From positions 558,001 through 622,000 of the forward strand of contig NZ_CP017886.1 in NCBI RefSeq assembly GCF_001874645.1: a DNA stretch of 64,000 nucleotides. Direction: 5' to 3'. The position numbers and the translations under genes are program-made. The stretch is from Pseudomonas frederiksbergensis (GTDB lineage: Bacteria > Pseudomonadota > Gammaproteobacteria > Pseudomonadales > Pseudomonadaceae). Below, in pieces: positions 1 through 15,814 of the stretch. The stretch's first letter is position 1; every line of letters starts with the position of its first letter. The notes below the pieces were generated by a model. That model was not told the DNA's origin. It saw only the letters and a program-made list of their open reading frames with translations, and did no database searches.

Positions 1-948
1 CGCCAGGGCATCGGACAGGTAGTCACCGTTGAGGTTCAGGGTCGCGATCACATCGTACTCAGCCGGGCGCAGCAGGATCTGCTGGAGCATGGCGTCGGCG
101 ATGGCATCCTTGACGATGACGTTCTTGCCGGTTTTCGGGTTCTTGAACTGCATCCACGGGCCACCGTCGAGCAGGGTTGCGCCGAATTCTTCAGCGGCCA
201 CTTCGTAGGCCCACTCTTTGAAGGCACCTTCGGTGAACTTCATGATGTTGCCTTTGTGGACGATGGTCAGCGAATCGCGATCATTATCGACAACGTATTG
301 CAGCGCCTTGCGCGCCAGACGCTTGGTGCCTTCCAGGGAAACCGGCTTGACGCCGATACCGCAGTTCTGGTCGAAACGGATCTTGGTGACGCCCATTTCT
401 TCTTTCAGGAACTTGATGACCTTGGTCGCCTCCGGCGAACCGGCCTTCCACTCGATACCCGCGTAGATGTCTTCCGAGTTCTCGCGGAAGATCGTCATGT
501 CGACGTCGCCAGGCTTCTTCACCGGGCTAGGCACGCCTTCGAACCAGCGCACGGGACGCAGACACACATAAAGGTCGAGTTGCTGACGCAGCGCTACGTT
601 GAGGGAACGGATACCGCCACCGACCGGCGTGGTCAGCGGGCCCTTGATGGAAACCACGTAATCCTTGACTGCATCCAGAGTTTCCTGAGGCAGCCAGGTG
701 TCCTGATCGTAAACCTGAGTCGCTTTTTCCCCGGCGTAGACTTCCATCCAGGAAATTTTGCGTTCACCGCCGTAAGCCTTCTTAACAGCAGCATCGACAA
801 CCTTGATCATGACCGGGCTGATATCAACGCCAATACCATCACCTTCAATGAAAGGGATGATCGGGTTGTTAGGAACATTGAGAGAATGGTCCGCATTGAC
901 GGTGATTTTGTCGCCGACTGCTGGAACCTGAATCTTCTTGTATCCCAT
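1..948 (-). CDS. icd: NADP-dependent isocitrate dehydrogenase, dimeric type (3' end cut by window)
   Basis: Oxidative decarboxylation of isocitrate to 2-oxoglutarate with NADP+ in the TCA cycle, in the cytosol. The start is the ATG at 948 (protein begins [12 protein letters not shown]) and 316 codons are visible; the family is about 418 residues, so roughly the last quarter lies beyond the left edge. Seen: the substrate-loop motif [12 protein letters not shown], whose Ser (residue 115 here) corresponds to the Ser113 phosphorylated by AceK in E. coli, then [14 protein letters not shown] and [16 protein letters not shown]. It is transcribed away from idh, which encodes the unrelated monomeric isozyme. 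Identification is firm; only the C-terminus is unseen. Confidence 0.97.
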   Translation of the reverse strand, partial: MGYKKIQVPAVGDKITVNADHSLNVPNNPIIPFIEGDGIGVDISPVMIKVVDAAVKKAYGGERKISWMEVYAGEKATQVYDQDTWLPQETLDAVKDYVVSIKGPLTTPVGGGIRSLNVALRQQLDLYVCLRPVRWFEGVPSPVKKPGDVDMTIFRENSEDIYAGIEWKAGSPEATKVIKFLKEEMGVTKIRFDQNCGIGVKPVSLEGTKRLARKALQYVVDNDRDSLTIVHKGNIMKFTEGAFKEWAYEVAAEEFGATLLDGGPWMQFKNPKTGKNVIVKDAIADAMLQQILLRPAEYDVIATLNLNGDYLSDALA

Positions 949-3678
<2,730 letters not shown>

Positions 3679-3697
3679 GGCTGTAAGGATGCAAAGG

Positions 3698-3727
3698 AAC
3701 CCCGGCCCAGTGCCGGGGTTTCTGTTT
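3698..3727 (+). terminator. Intrinsic terminator after idh
   Basis: GC-rich stem AACCCCGGC / GCCGGGGTT with a short loop, followed by a T-rich tract, 20 bp past the idh stop. Confidence 0.8.
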
Positions 3728-3742
3728 CTGGTCAAGATCAAA

Positions 3743-3803
3743 AGATCGCAGCCTACGGCAGCTCCTACACCGCCCCCGTAGGAGCTGCCGAAGGCTGCGA
3801 TCT
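3743..3803. repeat. Paired REP palindrome (REPIN-like)
   Basis: Two inverted REP units face each other: AGATCGCAGCCTACGGCAGC... at 3743 and its near-complement ending GGCTGCGATCT at 3803, separated by about 9 bp. The same unit recurs at 9290, 33478, 38452, 44725, 45854, 57247 and 61036. It lies between the idh terminator and nudJ. Confidence 0.9.
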
Positions 3804-3855
3804 TGCCGGGGCTCACTGTTATGATTCACGCCTTCAACCTCTGCGCGGAACACCC

Positions 3856-4302
3856 ATGACCTGGCTACCTCACATCACCGTCGCCACCATCGTCGAAGAC
3901 AATGGCCGTTTCCTGATGGTCGAAGAACTCAAGGCCGGACGCGCGGTACTCAATCAGCCCGCCGGGCATCTGGACCCGAACGAGACGCTGATCGACGCCG
4001 CCATTCGCGAAACCCTCGAAGAAACCGGCTGGGACGTCGAAGCCACTGCCGTGGTGGGCATCTACCTTTACACCGCCCCGAGCAACGGCGTGACCTACCA
4101 GCGTGTCTGTTTTGCCGCCAAAACAGTAAAACACCACCCCGACCATCAACTTGACGACGGCATCGTCGGCGCAAAATGGCTGACCCGAGACGAACTCCTG
4201 ACGCAACGCGACCACTGGCGCAGCGAGCTGATTATTCGCTGTATCGACGATTATCTGAGCGGTAAACTCTTCAGTCTCGAACTGATCCGCCCTTCTCTTT
4301 AG
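3856..4302 (+). CDS. nudJ: Nudix hydrolase, NudJ-type
   Basis: 148-aa Nudix phosphohydrolase. The full Nudix box is present: G37, E43, R51-E52, E55-E56, G58 (GX5EX7REUXEEXGU), which coordinates Mg2+ for pyrophosphate hydrolysis. The E. coli NudJ homologue (YmfB), encoded next to mnmA there too, acts on nucleoside tri- and diphosphates and on thiamine precursor pyrophosphates. Here it lies 59 bp before mnmA in the same direction, the same neighbourhood, which supports the NudJ name over other Nudix subfamilies. The substrate cannot be read from sequence. Confidence 0.9.
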   Translation: MTWLPHITVATIVEDNGRFLMVEELKAGRAVLNQPAGHLDPNETLIDAAIRETLEETGWDVEATAVVGIYLYTAPSNGVTYQRVCFAAKTVKHHPDHQLDDGIVGAKWLTRDELLTQRDHWRSELIIRCIDDYLSGKLFSLELIRPSL

Positions 4303-4361
4303 CCTTGCAGGCTCGGGCCTGATAGAATCGCGTCCTTTTTCAAGACACTCATTAAATCCCT

Positions 4362-5495
4362 ATGCGTGATCCAGCCCCTTCTGACACACAAAAGAAGCGC
4401 GTCATTGTCGGCATGTCCGGCGGCGTGGACTCTTCCGTTTCCGCCCTACTGCTGATCGAGCAGGGTTATCAGGTGGAAGGCCTGTTCATGAAGAACTGGG
4501 AAGAGGACGACGGAACGGACTACTGTACCGCCATGGACGACCTGGCGGACGCCCAGGCCGTGTGTGACAAGATTGGCATCAAACTGCACACCGCCAACTT
4601 CGCCGCCGAGTACTGGGACAACGTGTTCGAGCACTTCCTGGCCGAATACAAGGCCGGCCGCACGCCGAACCCGGATATCCTGTGCAACCGTGAAATCAAG
4701 TTCAAGGCGTTCCTCGACTACGCCATGATGCTCGGCGCCGACCTTATCGCCACCGGCCATTACGTGCGCCGCCGCGACATCGATGGCCGCACCGAATTGC
4801 TCAAAGGCCTGGACCCGAACAAAGACCAGAGCTACTTCCTGCACGCCGTGGGTGGCGAGCAGATCGCCAAGACCCTGTTCCCGGTCGGCGAACTGGAAAA
4901 ACCCGAAGTTCGCGCGATTGCCGAGAAACACGACCTGGCCACCGCGAAGAAGAAAGACTCTACCGGTATCTGCTTTATAGGCGAACGACGCTTCAGCGAC
5001 TTCCTCAAGCAATACCTGCCGGCACAGCCAGGCGAAATCAAAACCACCGAAGGTGAAGTGATCGGCCGCCACCATGGCCTGATGTACCACACCATCGGCC
5101 AGCGTCAGGGCCTGGGCATCGGCGGCTTGAAAGACGCCGGCGACGAACCGTGGTACGTGCTGATCAAGGACCTGGAACACAACGAGCTGATCGTTGGCCA
5201 AGGCAATGATCACCCCTACCTATTCTCCCGTGCCCTGCTTGCCTCGGACATTTACTGGGTCAACCCGGTCGACCTGAGCTCGCCACGCAAACTGACGGCG
5301 AAAGTCCGCTATCGCCAGAGCGACCAGCCTTGCACCCTGGAAAAAACCGCCAACGGCTACCGCGCCACCTTCGATGACCCGCAGCGCGCGGTCACCCCAG
5401 GCCAATCGGTGGTGTTTTACGACGGTGAAATCTGCCTCGGTGGCGGCGTCATCGAAGTCGCCGAACCCTGGAGCAGTAAGGATTCGCGCGCATGA
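4362..5495 (+). CDS. mnmA: tRNA-specific 2-thiouridylase MnmA
   Basis: Adenylates and thiolates U34 of the Lys, Glu and Gln tRNAs (s2U), taking sulfur from the IscS/Tus relay. 377 aa. Seen: the PP-loop [10 protein letters not shown] near the N-terminus, the first catalytic Cys in [12 protein letters not shown] (about residue 107), the second Cys in [10 protein letters not shown], and the C-terminal beta-barrel region. The ATG at 4362 is the first in frame. The gene ends in an ATGA overlap with hflD, so the two are translationally coupled. Confidence 0.97.
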   Translation: MRDPAPSDTQKKRVIVGMSGGVDSSVSALLLIEQGYQVEGLFMKNWEEDDGTDYCTAMDDLADAQAVCDKIGIKLHTANFAAEYWDNVFEHFLAEYKAGRTPNPDILCNREIKFKAFLDYAMMLGADLIATGHYVRRRDIDGRTELLKGLDPNKDQSYFLHAVGGEQIAKTLFPVGELEKPEVRAIAEKHDLATAKKKDSTGICFIGERRFSDFLKQYLPAQPGEIKTTEGEVIGRHHGLMYHTIGQRQGLGIGGLKDAGDEPWYVLIKDLEHNELIVGQGNDHPYLFSRALLASDIYWVNPVDLSSPRKLTAKVRYRQSDQPCTLEKTANGYRATFDDPQRAVTPGQSVVFYDGEICLGGGVIEVAEPWSSKDSRA

Positions 5496-6115
5496 GCCCG
5501 ACTCAGGAGCAACTGACGGCGCTCGGCGGCGTGTTTCTCGCCGCCGTTCTGGTCGACAAGATCGCCAAGACTGGCCAGGTCACCGAAGCCAGCCTGACCT
5601 GCATGCTTGGCAGCTTGTTGATCATCGACCCCAAGGACACGCTGGAGGTCTACGGCGGCGACGATCTCTATCTGCGCGAAGGTTATCGCGCATTGATCGG
5701 CGCCCTCGAACGCGACCCGAGCACCTTGCAGCGCGAACCCCTGCGCTACGCCCTGTCGATGCTCGGTCTTGAGCGGCAACTGGCCAAACGCGGCGATATG
5801 CTCGAAGTGATCGGCAAGCGCTTGCCGCAGATTCAGTCCCAGGTCGAGCATTTCGGCCCGGCCCATGAAAACGTGATCGCCGCCTGTGGCGCGCTGTATC
5901 AGGACACCTTGAGCACCCTGCGCCAACGCATTCAGGTGCACGGCGACATGCGCAACCTGCAACAGCCGAGCAACGCCTCGAAGATCCGCGCGCTGTTACT
6001 GGCCGGCATCCGTTCGGCGCGCCTGTGGCGGCAGTTGGGCGGTCATCGCTGGCAGCTGGTGATCAGCCGTCGCAAACTGCTCAAAGAGCTTTATCCGCTG
6101 ATGCGCAGCAGCTAA
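5492..6115 (+). CDS. hflD: High frequency lysogenization protein HflD homologue
   Basis: 207-aa helical protein of the HflD (YcfC) family, recognised from its sequence ([22 protein letters not shown] at the N-terminus, interrupted here by no gap) and its position between mnmA and purB, as in many gammaproteobacteria. In E. coli it is a peripheral inner-membrane protein that binds phage lambda CII; its ordinary cellular role is unclear. The start ATG overlaps the mnmA stop by 4 bp. Confidence 0.93.
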   Translation: MSPTQEQLTALGGVFLAAVLVDKIAKTGQVTEASLTCMLGSLLIIDPKDTLEVYGGDDLYLREGYRALIGALERDPSTLQREPLRYALSMLGLERQLAKRGDMLEVIGKRLPQIQSQVEHFGPAHENVIAACGALYQDTLSTLRQRIQVHGDMRNLQQPSNASKIRALLLAGIRSARLWRQLGGHRWQLVISRRKLLKELYPLMRSS

Positions 6116-6141
6116 ACCGCGCCCGCAATCGTAATGTGTAG

Positions 6142-7614
<1,473 letters not shown>

Positions 7615-7635
7615 TCGACCGCTTGACCCTTTGAG

Positions 7636-7661
7636 ACGCCCGGCAGCGCCGGGCGTTTTTA
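7636..7661 (+). terminator. Intrinsic terminator after purB
   Basis: Stem ACGCCCGGC / GCCGGGCGT followed by TTTTTATT, 22 bp past the purB stop. Confidence 0.88.
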
Positions 7662-7699
7662 TTCCCGTCTGAAAAGTGCTTTTTTTCAATAGGTTACAC

Positions 7700-8866
7700 A
7701 TGAATCCTGATATTCCTCTTCAACTTCTGGGCGGCATCACGGCACGGGAGTTCCTGCGCGACTACTGGCAGAAAAAACCGTTGCTGATCCGCCAGGCGAT
7801 CCCTGACTTCGAAAGCCCGATCGACGCCGACGAACTGGCCGGCCTGGCACTGGAAGAAGAAGTCGAATCGCGACTGGTCATCGAGCACGGCGAGCGTCCT
7901 TGGGAACTGCGTCGCGGCCCGTTCGCCGAAGACGAATTCAGCAAGCTGCCAGAGCGCGAGTGGACCCTGCTGGTGCAGGCTGTCGATCAGTTCGTGCCGG
8001 AAGTCAGCGAGCTGCTGGAGCACTTCCGCTTCCTGCCGAGCTGGCGCATCGACGACGTGATGATCAGCTTCGCCGCCCCCGGTGGCAGCGTTGGTCCGCA
8101 CTTCGATAACTACGACGTGTTCCTCCTGCAAGGCCATGGCAAGCGCAACTGGAAAATCGGCCAGATGTGCGATTCCGACAGCCCGCTGCTGCAGCATGCC
8201 GACCTGCGCATCCTCGCCGACTTCGAAGCCACCGACGAGTGGACCCTGGAGCCGGGCGACATGCTCTACCTGCCGCCGCGCCTGGCCCACTGCGGCGTGG
8301 CCGTCGATGACTGCATGACCTACTCGGTCGGTTTCCGCGCACCAAGCGCCGCTGAAGTGTTGACCCACTTCACCGACTTCCTCAGCCAGTTCCTGCCTGA
8401 CGAAGAGCGCTACACCGATGCCGACGCACAGCCAGCGATCGACCCGCACCAGATCCAGCATGATGCGCTCGATCGCTTGAAAAGCCTGCTGGCCGAGCAC
8501 ATGAGCGACGAGCGCCTGTTGCTGACCTGGTTCGGCCAATTCATGACCGAGCCACGCTACCCGGAACTGGTGGTTGGCCCGGAACTGGAAGAGGACGATC
8601 TGCTGAGCAGTCTTGAACAAGGCGCCGTGTTGATTCGCAATCCAAGCGCGCGCCTGGCCTGGTCCGAAGTCGACGACGACCTGCTGCTGTTCGCCAGTGG
8701 CCAGAGCCGTTATCTGCCGGGCAAGCTGCGCGAACTGCTGAAAATGATTTGCGCCGCCGATGCGCTGCACGTCGACAACCTTGGCCAATGGCTGAGCGAT
8801 GAAGACGGCCGCAACCTGCTGTGCGAACTGGTCAAGCAAGGTAGCCTGGGATTTGCCGATGAATAA
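7700..8866 (+). CDS. roxA: Ribosomal protein L16 arginine hydroxylase (JmjC/cupin oxygenase), RoxA/YcfD type
   Basis: 388-aa 2-oxoglutarate/Fe(II) oxygenase that, in E. coli (YcfD), hydroxylates an arginine of ribosomal protein L16. Start ATG at 7700 (MNPDIPLQLLGGITAREF). Seen: the N-terminal element DYWQKKPLLIRQA, and the facial triad His134-x-Asp136 (GPHFDNYDVF) with His197 (LAHCGVAVDD). A C-terminal winged-helix region follows, as in YcfD. Its last 8 bases overlap the downstream GNAT start, so the two are probably cotranscribed. Confidence 0.93.
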   Translation: MNPDIPLQLLGGITAREFLRDYWQKKPLLIRQAIPDFESPIDADELAGLALEEEVESRLVIEHGERPWELRRGPFAEDEFSKLPEREWTLLVQAVDQFVPEVSELLEHFRFLPSWRIDDVMISFAAPGGSVGPHFDNYDVFLLQGHGKRNWKIGQMCDSDSPLLQHADLRILADFEATDEWTLEPGDMLYLPPRLAHCGVAVDDCMTYSVGFRAPSAAEVLTHFTDFLSQFLPDEERYTDADAQPAIDPHQIQHDALDRLKSLLAEHMSDERLLLTWFGQFMTEPRYPELVVGPELEEDDLLSSLEQGAVLIRNPSARLAWSEVDDDLLLFASGQSRYLPGKLRELLKMICAADALHVDNLGQWLSDEDGRNLLCELVKQGSLGFADE

Positions 8867-9281
8867 GATTCACGTACGTGTCGCAGACTGGCAAAAGGAA
8901 AACGCCGAGATCCGGCGCATTCGTGAAGCGGTGTTCATCGCCGAGCAATCCGTTCCACCCGAACTGGAATGGGATGCCGACGATGCAAGCGCCGTGCATT
9001 TCCTCGCATTCGAAGGCGACTTTCCGATTGGCACCGCCCGCCTGCTGCCCGATGGTCACATCGGCCGGGTTTCGGTACTCAAGGACTGGCGCGGCCTGAA
9101 GGTCGGCGACAAACTGATGCAAGCCGTGATCGGTGAAGCCGAGAAACGCGGGCTCAAGCAGCAGATGCTGAGTGCGCAGGTGCAGGCGACTGCATTCTAC
9201 GAGCGTTTGGGCTTCAGTATTGTCAGTGAGGAATTCCTGGAAGCAGGGATTCCGCATGTCGACATGGTGCGCGGCTCCTGA
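8859..9281 (+). CDS. GNAT family N-acetyltransferase
   Basis: 140-aa acetyl-CoA-dependent acyltransferase. Start ATG at 8859 (MNKIHVRVADWQKENAEI), overlapping the end of roxA by 8 bp. Seen: EAVFIAEQSVPPELEWDADD and AVHFLAFEGDFPIGTARLL, then the acetyl-CoA loop (RVSVLKDWRGLKVGDKLMQ) and the C-terminal AFYERLGF signature, the pattern of the ElaA/YjcF-like GNAT subgroup. The acceptor substrate is unknown. The consistent partnership with roxA suggests cotranscription but not a shared function. Confidence 0.85.
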   Translation: MNKIHVRVADWQKENAEIRRIREAVFIAEQSVPPELEWDADDASAVHFLAFEGDFPIGTARLLPDGHIGRVSVLKDWRGLKVGDKLMQAVIGEAEKRGLKQQMLSAQVQATAFYERLGFSIVSEEFLEAGIPHVDMVRGS

Positions 9282-9289
9282 AGATCAAA

Positions 9290-9360
9290 AGATCGCAGCC
9301 TGCGGCAGCTCCTACGAGAGTACGCAAAGTTCTGTAGGAGCTGCCGCAGGCTGCGATCTT
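9290..9360. repeat. Paired REP palindrome (REPIN-like)
   Basis: Inverted REP pair with 26-bp arms (9290-9315 and 9334-9359) around an 18-bp spacer, 8 bp past the GNAT stop. Confidence 0.92.
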
Positions 9361-9379
9361 TTTGAAGAACACCACAAAA

Positions 9380-9412
9380 CGCCTCGACATTTTCAGATGT
9401 CGGGGCGTTTTG
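9380..9412 (+). terminator. Intrinsic terminator
   Basis: ACGCCTCGACAT / ATGTCGGGGCGT stem with a TTTC loop and a trailing TTTT; ends the roxA-GNAT unit. Confidence 0.8.
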
Positions 9413-9489
9413 CTGTCTACGATTCAACTTGCCCCACCGCAGGCCGACAAACTGGCAATATCAAGCCTTTGATCGCGGAGATAACGGAC

Positions 9490-10332
9490 ATGTCCCTACG
9501 CACCCTGCTTACCACGCTGCTGCTGACCTGCAGTTTTTCGGTCGTCGCCGCCACCGAAGTGGTGCAACTCAACAATCGCACCAGCGCCGACCTGCTGCCG
9601 GTTGCGCAGAACTTTATCGGCAGGGACGGCAAGGTCAGTGCCTACGGCAACCAACTGATCGTCAACGCCGAACCCGACAAGATCGACGAACTCAAAGCCT
9701 TGATCGCGCAGCTCGACACCGTACCCAAGCGCCTCCTGATCACTGTCGACACCAACGAAAACAACCAGCACAACAACGCCGATCAGCAAACGCAGATCAT
9801 CACCTACAGCACCTACAGCACCGACAGCCGCGAAGGCGGCATCCAGCAGGTCCAGACCAGCGAAGGCACACCGGCGCTGATCCAGGTTGGCCAGAGCGTG
9901 CCGCTGACCAACACCCAGACCGATGCCTACGCCGCCCTGCCAAACCAGGGCAGCACCTCCCGCCAGCCGCAAACCCAGCCCCAGACCAACACCTCCGGCC
10001 AGTCGCAAAACCCGGCCAACAACTACGCTCACCTGCAAAGCCAGACCCAGTACCGCAACGTCACCCAGGGCTTCTACGTCACCGCCAGCGTCACCGGCAA
10101 CATCGTTCATCTGGCAATCAGCACCAACCGTGACCGCATGAGCCAGGAACGTCCCGATGTAGTGAACGTGCAAAGCACCGACACAACCGTCAGCGGCCGC
10201 CTGGGCGAGTGGATCACGCTGGCCGGCGTCAACCGCCAGACGCAAGCCGACAAACAGGCCATGAGCCGCAGCTACTCTACTCAGGGACGGGATGACATGA
10301 CATTGCGAGTAAAAGTCGACGCCCTGGACTAA
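9490..10332 (+). CDS. Exported secretin-N-like (NolW-like) protein without an obvious outer-membrane gate
   Basis: 280 aa. Start ATG at 9490 (MSLRTLLTTLLLTCSFSVVA), an evident Sec signal peptide with cleavage near residue 21. Residues about 22-85 (TEVVQLNNRTSADLLPVAQ, GNQLIVNAEPDKIDEL) match the short secretin/NolW N-domain pattern. Residues about 90-190 are rich in Gln, Asn, Thr and Ser. The end (QGFYVTASVTGNIVHLAI, GRLGEWITLAGV) resembles the beta-strand core at the start of the secretin domain. It is far too short for a full type II/III or pilus secretin (600 aa or more), and no secretion genes are nearby. Exported location is inferred; function unknown. Confidence 0.75.
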   Translation: MSLRTLLTTLLLTCSFSVVAATEVVQLNNRTSADLLPVAQNFIGRDGKVSAYGNQLIVNAEPDKIDELKALIAQLDTVPKRLLITVDTNENNQHNNADQQTQIITYSTYSTDSREGGIQQVQTSEGTPALIQVGQSVPLTNTQTDAYAALPNQGSTSRQPQTQPQTNTSGQSQNPANNYAHLQSQTQYRNVTQGFYVTASVTGNIVHLAISTNRDRMSQERPDVVNVQSTDTTVSGRLGEWITLAGVNRQTQADKQAMSRSYSTQGRDDMTLRVKVDALD

Positions 10333-10372
10333 CACACCAATAACTGACTGATTAGTCGCATTAGACTAAAGA

Positions 10373-10398
10373 TGTAGTGCCTTAAAAAAAGCACTACA
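10373..10398. promoter_or_regulatory. Perfect inverted repeat upstream of the aceA promoter; candidate RccR operator
   Basis: TGTAGTGC (10373-10380) and GCACTACA (10391-10398) are exact complements separated by 10 bp. The dyad ends 6 bp before the -35 box of the predicted aceA promoter. From memory, the Pseudomonas carbon regulator RccR, which controls aceA and glcB, recognises TGTAGT/ACTACA half-sites; the match is my inference. A second dyad, TTAGTC-N6-GACTAA, lies just upstream at 10352-10369. Confidence 0.7.
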
Positions 10399-10404
10399 AA
10401 ATGT

Positions 10405-10433
10405 TTGACGAGCCAAAAAAGCAAAGGCATGAT
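10405..10433 (+). promoter_or_regulatory. Predicted sigma-70 promoter of the aceA leader
   Basis: TTGACG (10405-10410), a 17-bp spacer, then CATGAT (10428-10433). This is the best promoter match in the gap and sits beside the TGTAGTGC dyad. Transcription from here would give an aceA leader of about 410 nt. Confidence 0.6.
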
Positions 10434-10846
10434 GGCCTCGCTCCCGCTAATCAGGGGCCCTGGCAAGGGCCTTCGGATCGCGCTCTAACCTTACCAACCT
10501 GAGCCGATTCGTGTCTGTACCGCCCACAAGGTGTGTTTGACGAGGTTGCGACTGGAACGAAGTTGTCCCGAGGGACGGAAGCGTAATAGGTAGCCCGGCA
10601 ACACACTGATGATCGTATAAAGGCCCACGACGCCCGAATGCGCCCGCCAGTTCGCCCTTACCTGCTCAGCTTTCATCCTCGAGCCCATCGTTCATCCCGT
10701 CGCATTCCCCGCCATATCCGACTTGACCGCCTAAGCTTCTGGTCAGCGAGCAGCCTTTTACGCCTGTCTAAATATGCGCAATGGGCACGCAGGAATTTTC
10801 CACCGCAGAACTAATTTCCATACAAGACGCGACGAGGTTTATCTCC
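10434..10846 (+). other. Long non-coding leader of aceA
   Basis: About 410 bp with no credible gene on either strand. It contains small hairpins, GGCCCT-GGCA-AGGGCC (10456-10471) and GTCCC-GA-GGGAC (10565-10576), but no intrinsic terminator. It could be a regulatory 5' UTR, the source of a processed small RNA, or hold a second promoter closer to aceA. Confidence 0.5.
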
Positions 10847-12172
10847 ATGGCACTGACACGCGAACAGCAAATTGCAGCCCTTGAAAAAGACTGGGCTGAA
10901 AACCCACGCTGGAAAGGCGTGACACGCGCTTACTCCGCTGCTGACGTCGTCCGTCTGCGTGGCTCGGTTCAACCTGAGCACACCTTTGCAAAATTGGGCG
11001 CCGAGAAGCTCTGGAACCTGGTTACCCAGGGCGCCAAGCCATCCTTCCGCCCTGAGAAAGACTTCGTCAACTGCATGGGCGCCCTGACTGGCGGCCAGGC
11101 TGTACAACAAGTTAAAGCCGGTATCCAGGCGATCTACCTGTCGGGCTGGCAGGTTGCTGCAGACAACAACTCTGCAGAATCGATGTACCCGGACCAGTCG
11201 CTGTACCCGGTCGACTCCGTGCCGACCGTGGTCAAACGCATCAACAACTCGTTCCGTCGTGCTGACCAGATCCAGTGGAAAGCCGGCAAGAACCCGGGCG
11301 ACGAAGGCTATATCGACTACTTCGCACCGATCGTTGCCGACGCTGAAGCCGGTTTCGGTGGCGTTCTGAACGCCTACGAACTGATGAAGAGCATGATCGA
11401 AGCAGGCGCTGCCGGCGTTCACTTCGAAGACCAACTGGCTTCCGTGAAAAAATGCGGCCACATGGGCGGCAAGGTACTGGTTCCAACCCAGGAAGCTGTA
11501 CAGAAGCTGACCGCTGCTCGTCTGGCGGCTGACGTTGCCGGTACTCCGACCATCATCCTGGCCCGCACCGACGCTAACGCGGCTGACCTGCTGACGTCCG
11601 ACTGCGACCCGTACGACCAGCCATTCGTGACAGGCGAGCGCACCCAGGAAGGCTTCTATAAAGTACGCGCCGGCCTGGACCAGGCTATCGCTCGTGGCCT
11701 GGCCTACGCGCCGTACGCCGACCTGATCTGGTGCGAAACTGCCAAGCCAGACCTGGACGAAGCCCGTCGCTTCGCTGAAGCGATCAAAAAGGAATACCCG
11801 GACCAACTGCTGTCGTACAACTGCTCGCCGTCCTTCAACTGGAAGAAAAACCTGGACGACGCGACCATCGCCAAGTTCCAGCGCGAACTGTCCGCCATGG
11901 GCTACAAGCACCAGTTCATCACCCTGGCCGGCATTCACAACATGTGGCACAGCATGTTCAACCTGGCGCACGACTACGCCCGCAACGACATGACTGCCTA
12001 CGTGAAGCTGCAAGAGCAGGAGTTCGCTGACGCTGCCAAGGGTTACACCTTTGTGGCTCACCAGCAGGAAGTGGGCACCGGTTACTTCGACGACATGACC
12101 ACCGTAATTCAGGGCGGCTCGTCTTCGGTTACCGCGCTGACCGGTTCCACCGAAGAAGAACAGTTCCACTGA
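10847..12172 (+). CDS. aceA: Isocitrate lyase
   Basis: First glyoxylate-shunt enzyme: isocitrate to succinate + glyoxylate, needed for growth on acetate and fatty acids. I choose the ATG at 10847 ([16 protein letters not shown]), giving 441 aa, rather than the upstream in-frame ATG at 10781; the family starts at this residue. Seen: the catalytic signature [14 protein letters not shown] with Cys203, and [14 protein letters not shown] further on. It competes with icd and idh, encoded at the start of the window, for isocitrate. The dyad and promoter upstream suggest carbon-source control. Confidence 0.98.
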   Translation: MALTREQQIAALEKDWAENPRWKGVTRAYSAADVVRLRGSVQPEHTFAKLGAEKLWNLVTQGAKPSFRPEKDFVNCMGALTGGQAVQQVKAGIQAIYLSGWQVAADNNSAESMYPDQSLYPVDSVPTVVKRINNSFRRADQIQWKAGKNPGDEGYIDYFAPIVADAEAGFGGVLNAYELMKSMIEAGAAGVHFEDQLASVKKCGHMGGKVLVPTQEAVQKLTAARLAADVAGTPTIILARTDANAADLLTSDCDPYDQPFVTGERTQEGFYKVRAGLDQAIARGLAYAPYADLIWCETAKPDLDEARRFAEAIKKEYPDQLLSYNCSPSFNWKKNLDDATIAKFQRELSAMGYKHQFITLAGIHNMWHSMFNLAHDYARNDMTAYVKLQEQEFADAAKGYTFVAHQQEVGTGYFDDMTTVIQGGSSSVTALTGSTEEEQFH

Positions 12173-12240
12173 TCCGATTCGCCTGAGCAAACGGCCCCAC
12201 CGGACCGAGTAAAAAGCTAACCGGAATGCCGCACATCTGA

Positions 12241-12270
12241 CGCCCCGACTGGTTCGGGGCGTTTTTTTTG
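12241..12270 (+). terminator. Intrinsic terminator after aceA
   Basis: CGCCCCGA / TTCGGGGCG stem with an eight-T tail, about 68 bp past the aceA stop. Confidence 0.9.
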
Positions 12271-12292
12271 CGCGCGATTTCACGGACATCAA

Positions 12293-12426
12293 CCCCCCGT
12301 AGCAGCTGCCGAAGGCTGCGTTCGGCCGCGTAGCGGTCGTAAAACCATTCACCGCGAATTTTCAGACTCACCGTGTTGGCGAGCGCTGCGCACTCGAACG
12401 CAGCCTTCGGCAACTGCTACGGGGGG
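12293..12426. repeat. Long-armed inverted repeat, second REP family
   Basis: 32-bp arms (12293-12324 and 12395-12426; CCCCCCGTAGCAGCTGCCG... and its near-complement) enclose about 70 bp containing GGCCGCGTAGCGGTCGTAAAA. The element at 56654-56798 shares the GTAGCAGCTG ends and the internal motif GCGTTCGGCCGCG, AGCGGTCGTAAAA. This is a family distinct from the shorter REP pairs. Confidence 0.85.
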
Positions 12427-12855
12427 CACGTGTACGTCTGGAGCAGCGAGGAAAAACATTGATCCAACGCGGTGCATTGATCGGAAAAACAGGGTAAAAC
12501 GACCCCGCACGCTACTTGCAGTAGCCGGCATCTAAGCGCAACTTTCCAGCCACCACCCCGAATAACAGTTCAAAAATCACCCCAAACAATATTGATTATC
12601 ATTTGATGCCAATCATGTTCGTTACAACCCGCACGAAACATTATTGACAAAACCCCGGCTAATGCCCGTAACGCATGGGCTGCAGGGCTTTGGAGGTGCG
12701 CTATGTCCTTATTCTTATAAATAATTTCGCTATAGGAATTTTACTTGCTCGGTGTTTAGCCATAAAATCACCGCGATTGATTGCTGCGACATATCGTCAC
12801 TGCTTTATTTCTTTTCAAGCTCAGAGACCTTTGCTCTCTGTTAAGGATTACCAGC
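12427..12855. other. Upstream region of the nuo operon
   Basis: About 430 bp, AT-rich in its second half, with no gene. It must carry the nuo promoter(s). TTGACA occurs at 12644-12649, but nothing convincing lies 16-18 bp downstream. Several AT-rich stretches (for instance 12700-12740) could hold -10 boxes. AAGGA at 12843 is the nuoA ribosome-binding site. No regulator site could be assigned. Confidence 0.4.
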
Positions 12856-13269
12856 ATGCCCGAAGCGACAGGACTCATGGCCCACAACTGGGGCTTTGCC
12901 ATTTTCCTTCTGGGTGTCGGCGGCCTTTGCGCCTTCATGCTCGGCGTCTCCAGCCTCCTCGGGTCAAAAGCCTGGGGCCGCAGCAAAAACGAACCGTTCG
13001 AGTCCGGCATGCTACCTACCGGTGGCGCCCGCTTGCGGCTCTCAGCCAAATTCTATCTGGTCGCGATGCTCTTCGTGATCTTCGATATCGAAGCCCTATT
13101 TCTCTTTGCCTGGTCTGTGTCCGTCCGCGAAAGCGGCTGGACCGGATTCGTCGAAGCTCTCGTTTTCATAGCAATTCTGTTGGCAGGTCTTGTCTACCTA
13201 TTTCGAGTGGGCGCCCTTGATTGGGCTCCGGAAGCTCGTCGTAAGCGGCAAGCGAAGCTGAAACAATGA
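12856..13269 (+). CDS. nuoA: NADH-quinone oxidoreductase subunit A
   Basis: 137-aa inner-membrane subunit of respiratory complex I, first gene of the operon. Start ATG at 12856 ([17 protein letters not shown]), preceded by AAGGA; the upstream in-frame extension is discarded. Three membrane helices are evident, with the conserved [12 protein letters not shown] loop between helices 1 and 2 and [19 protein letters not shown] as helix 2. That loop lies near the quinone site in complex I structures. Confidence 0.96.
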   Translation: MPEATGLMAHNWGFAIFLLGVGGLCAFMLGVSSLLGSKAWGRSKNEPFESGMLPTGGARLRLSAKFYLVAMLFVIFDIEALFLFAWSVSVRESGWTGFVEALVFIAILLAGLVYLFRVGALDWAPEARRKRQAKLKQ

Positions 13270-13279
13270 GGCTTTGGCG

Positions 13280-15812
<2,533 letters not shown>

Positions 15813-15814
15813 GC

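Noticed and set aside
12590..12614. Possible FNR/ANR or Fur box upstream of nuo (TTGATTATCATTTGAT)
   Set aside because: The second half-site does not match TTGAT-N4-ATCAA, and the Fur match is too weak.
12644..12672. TTGACA-based nuo promoter
   Set aside because: No acceptable -10 hexamer at 16-18 bp spacing.
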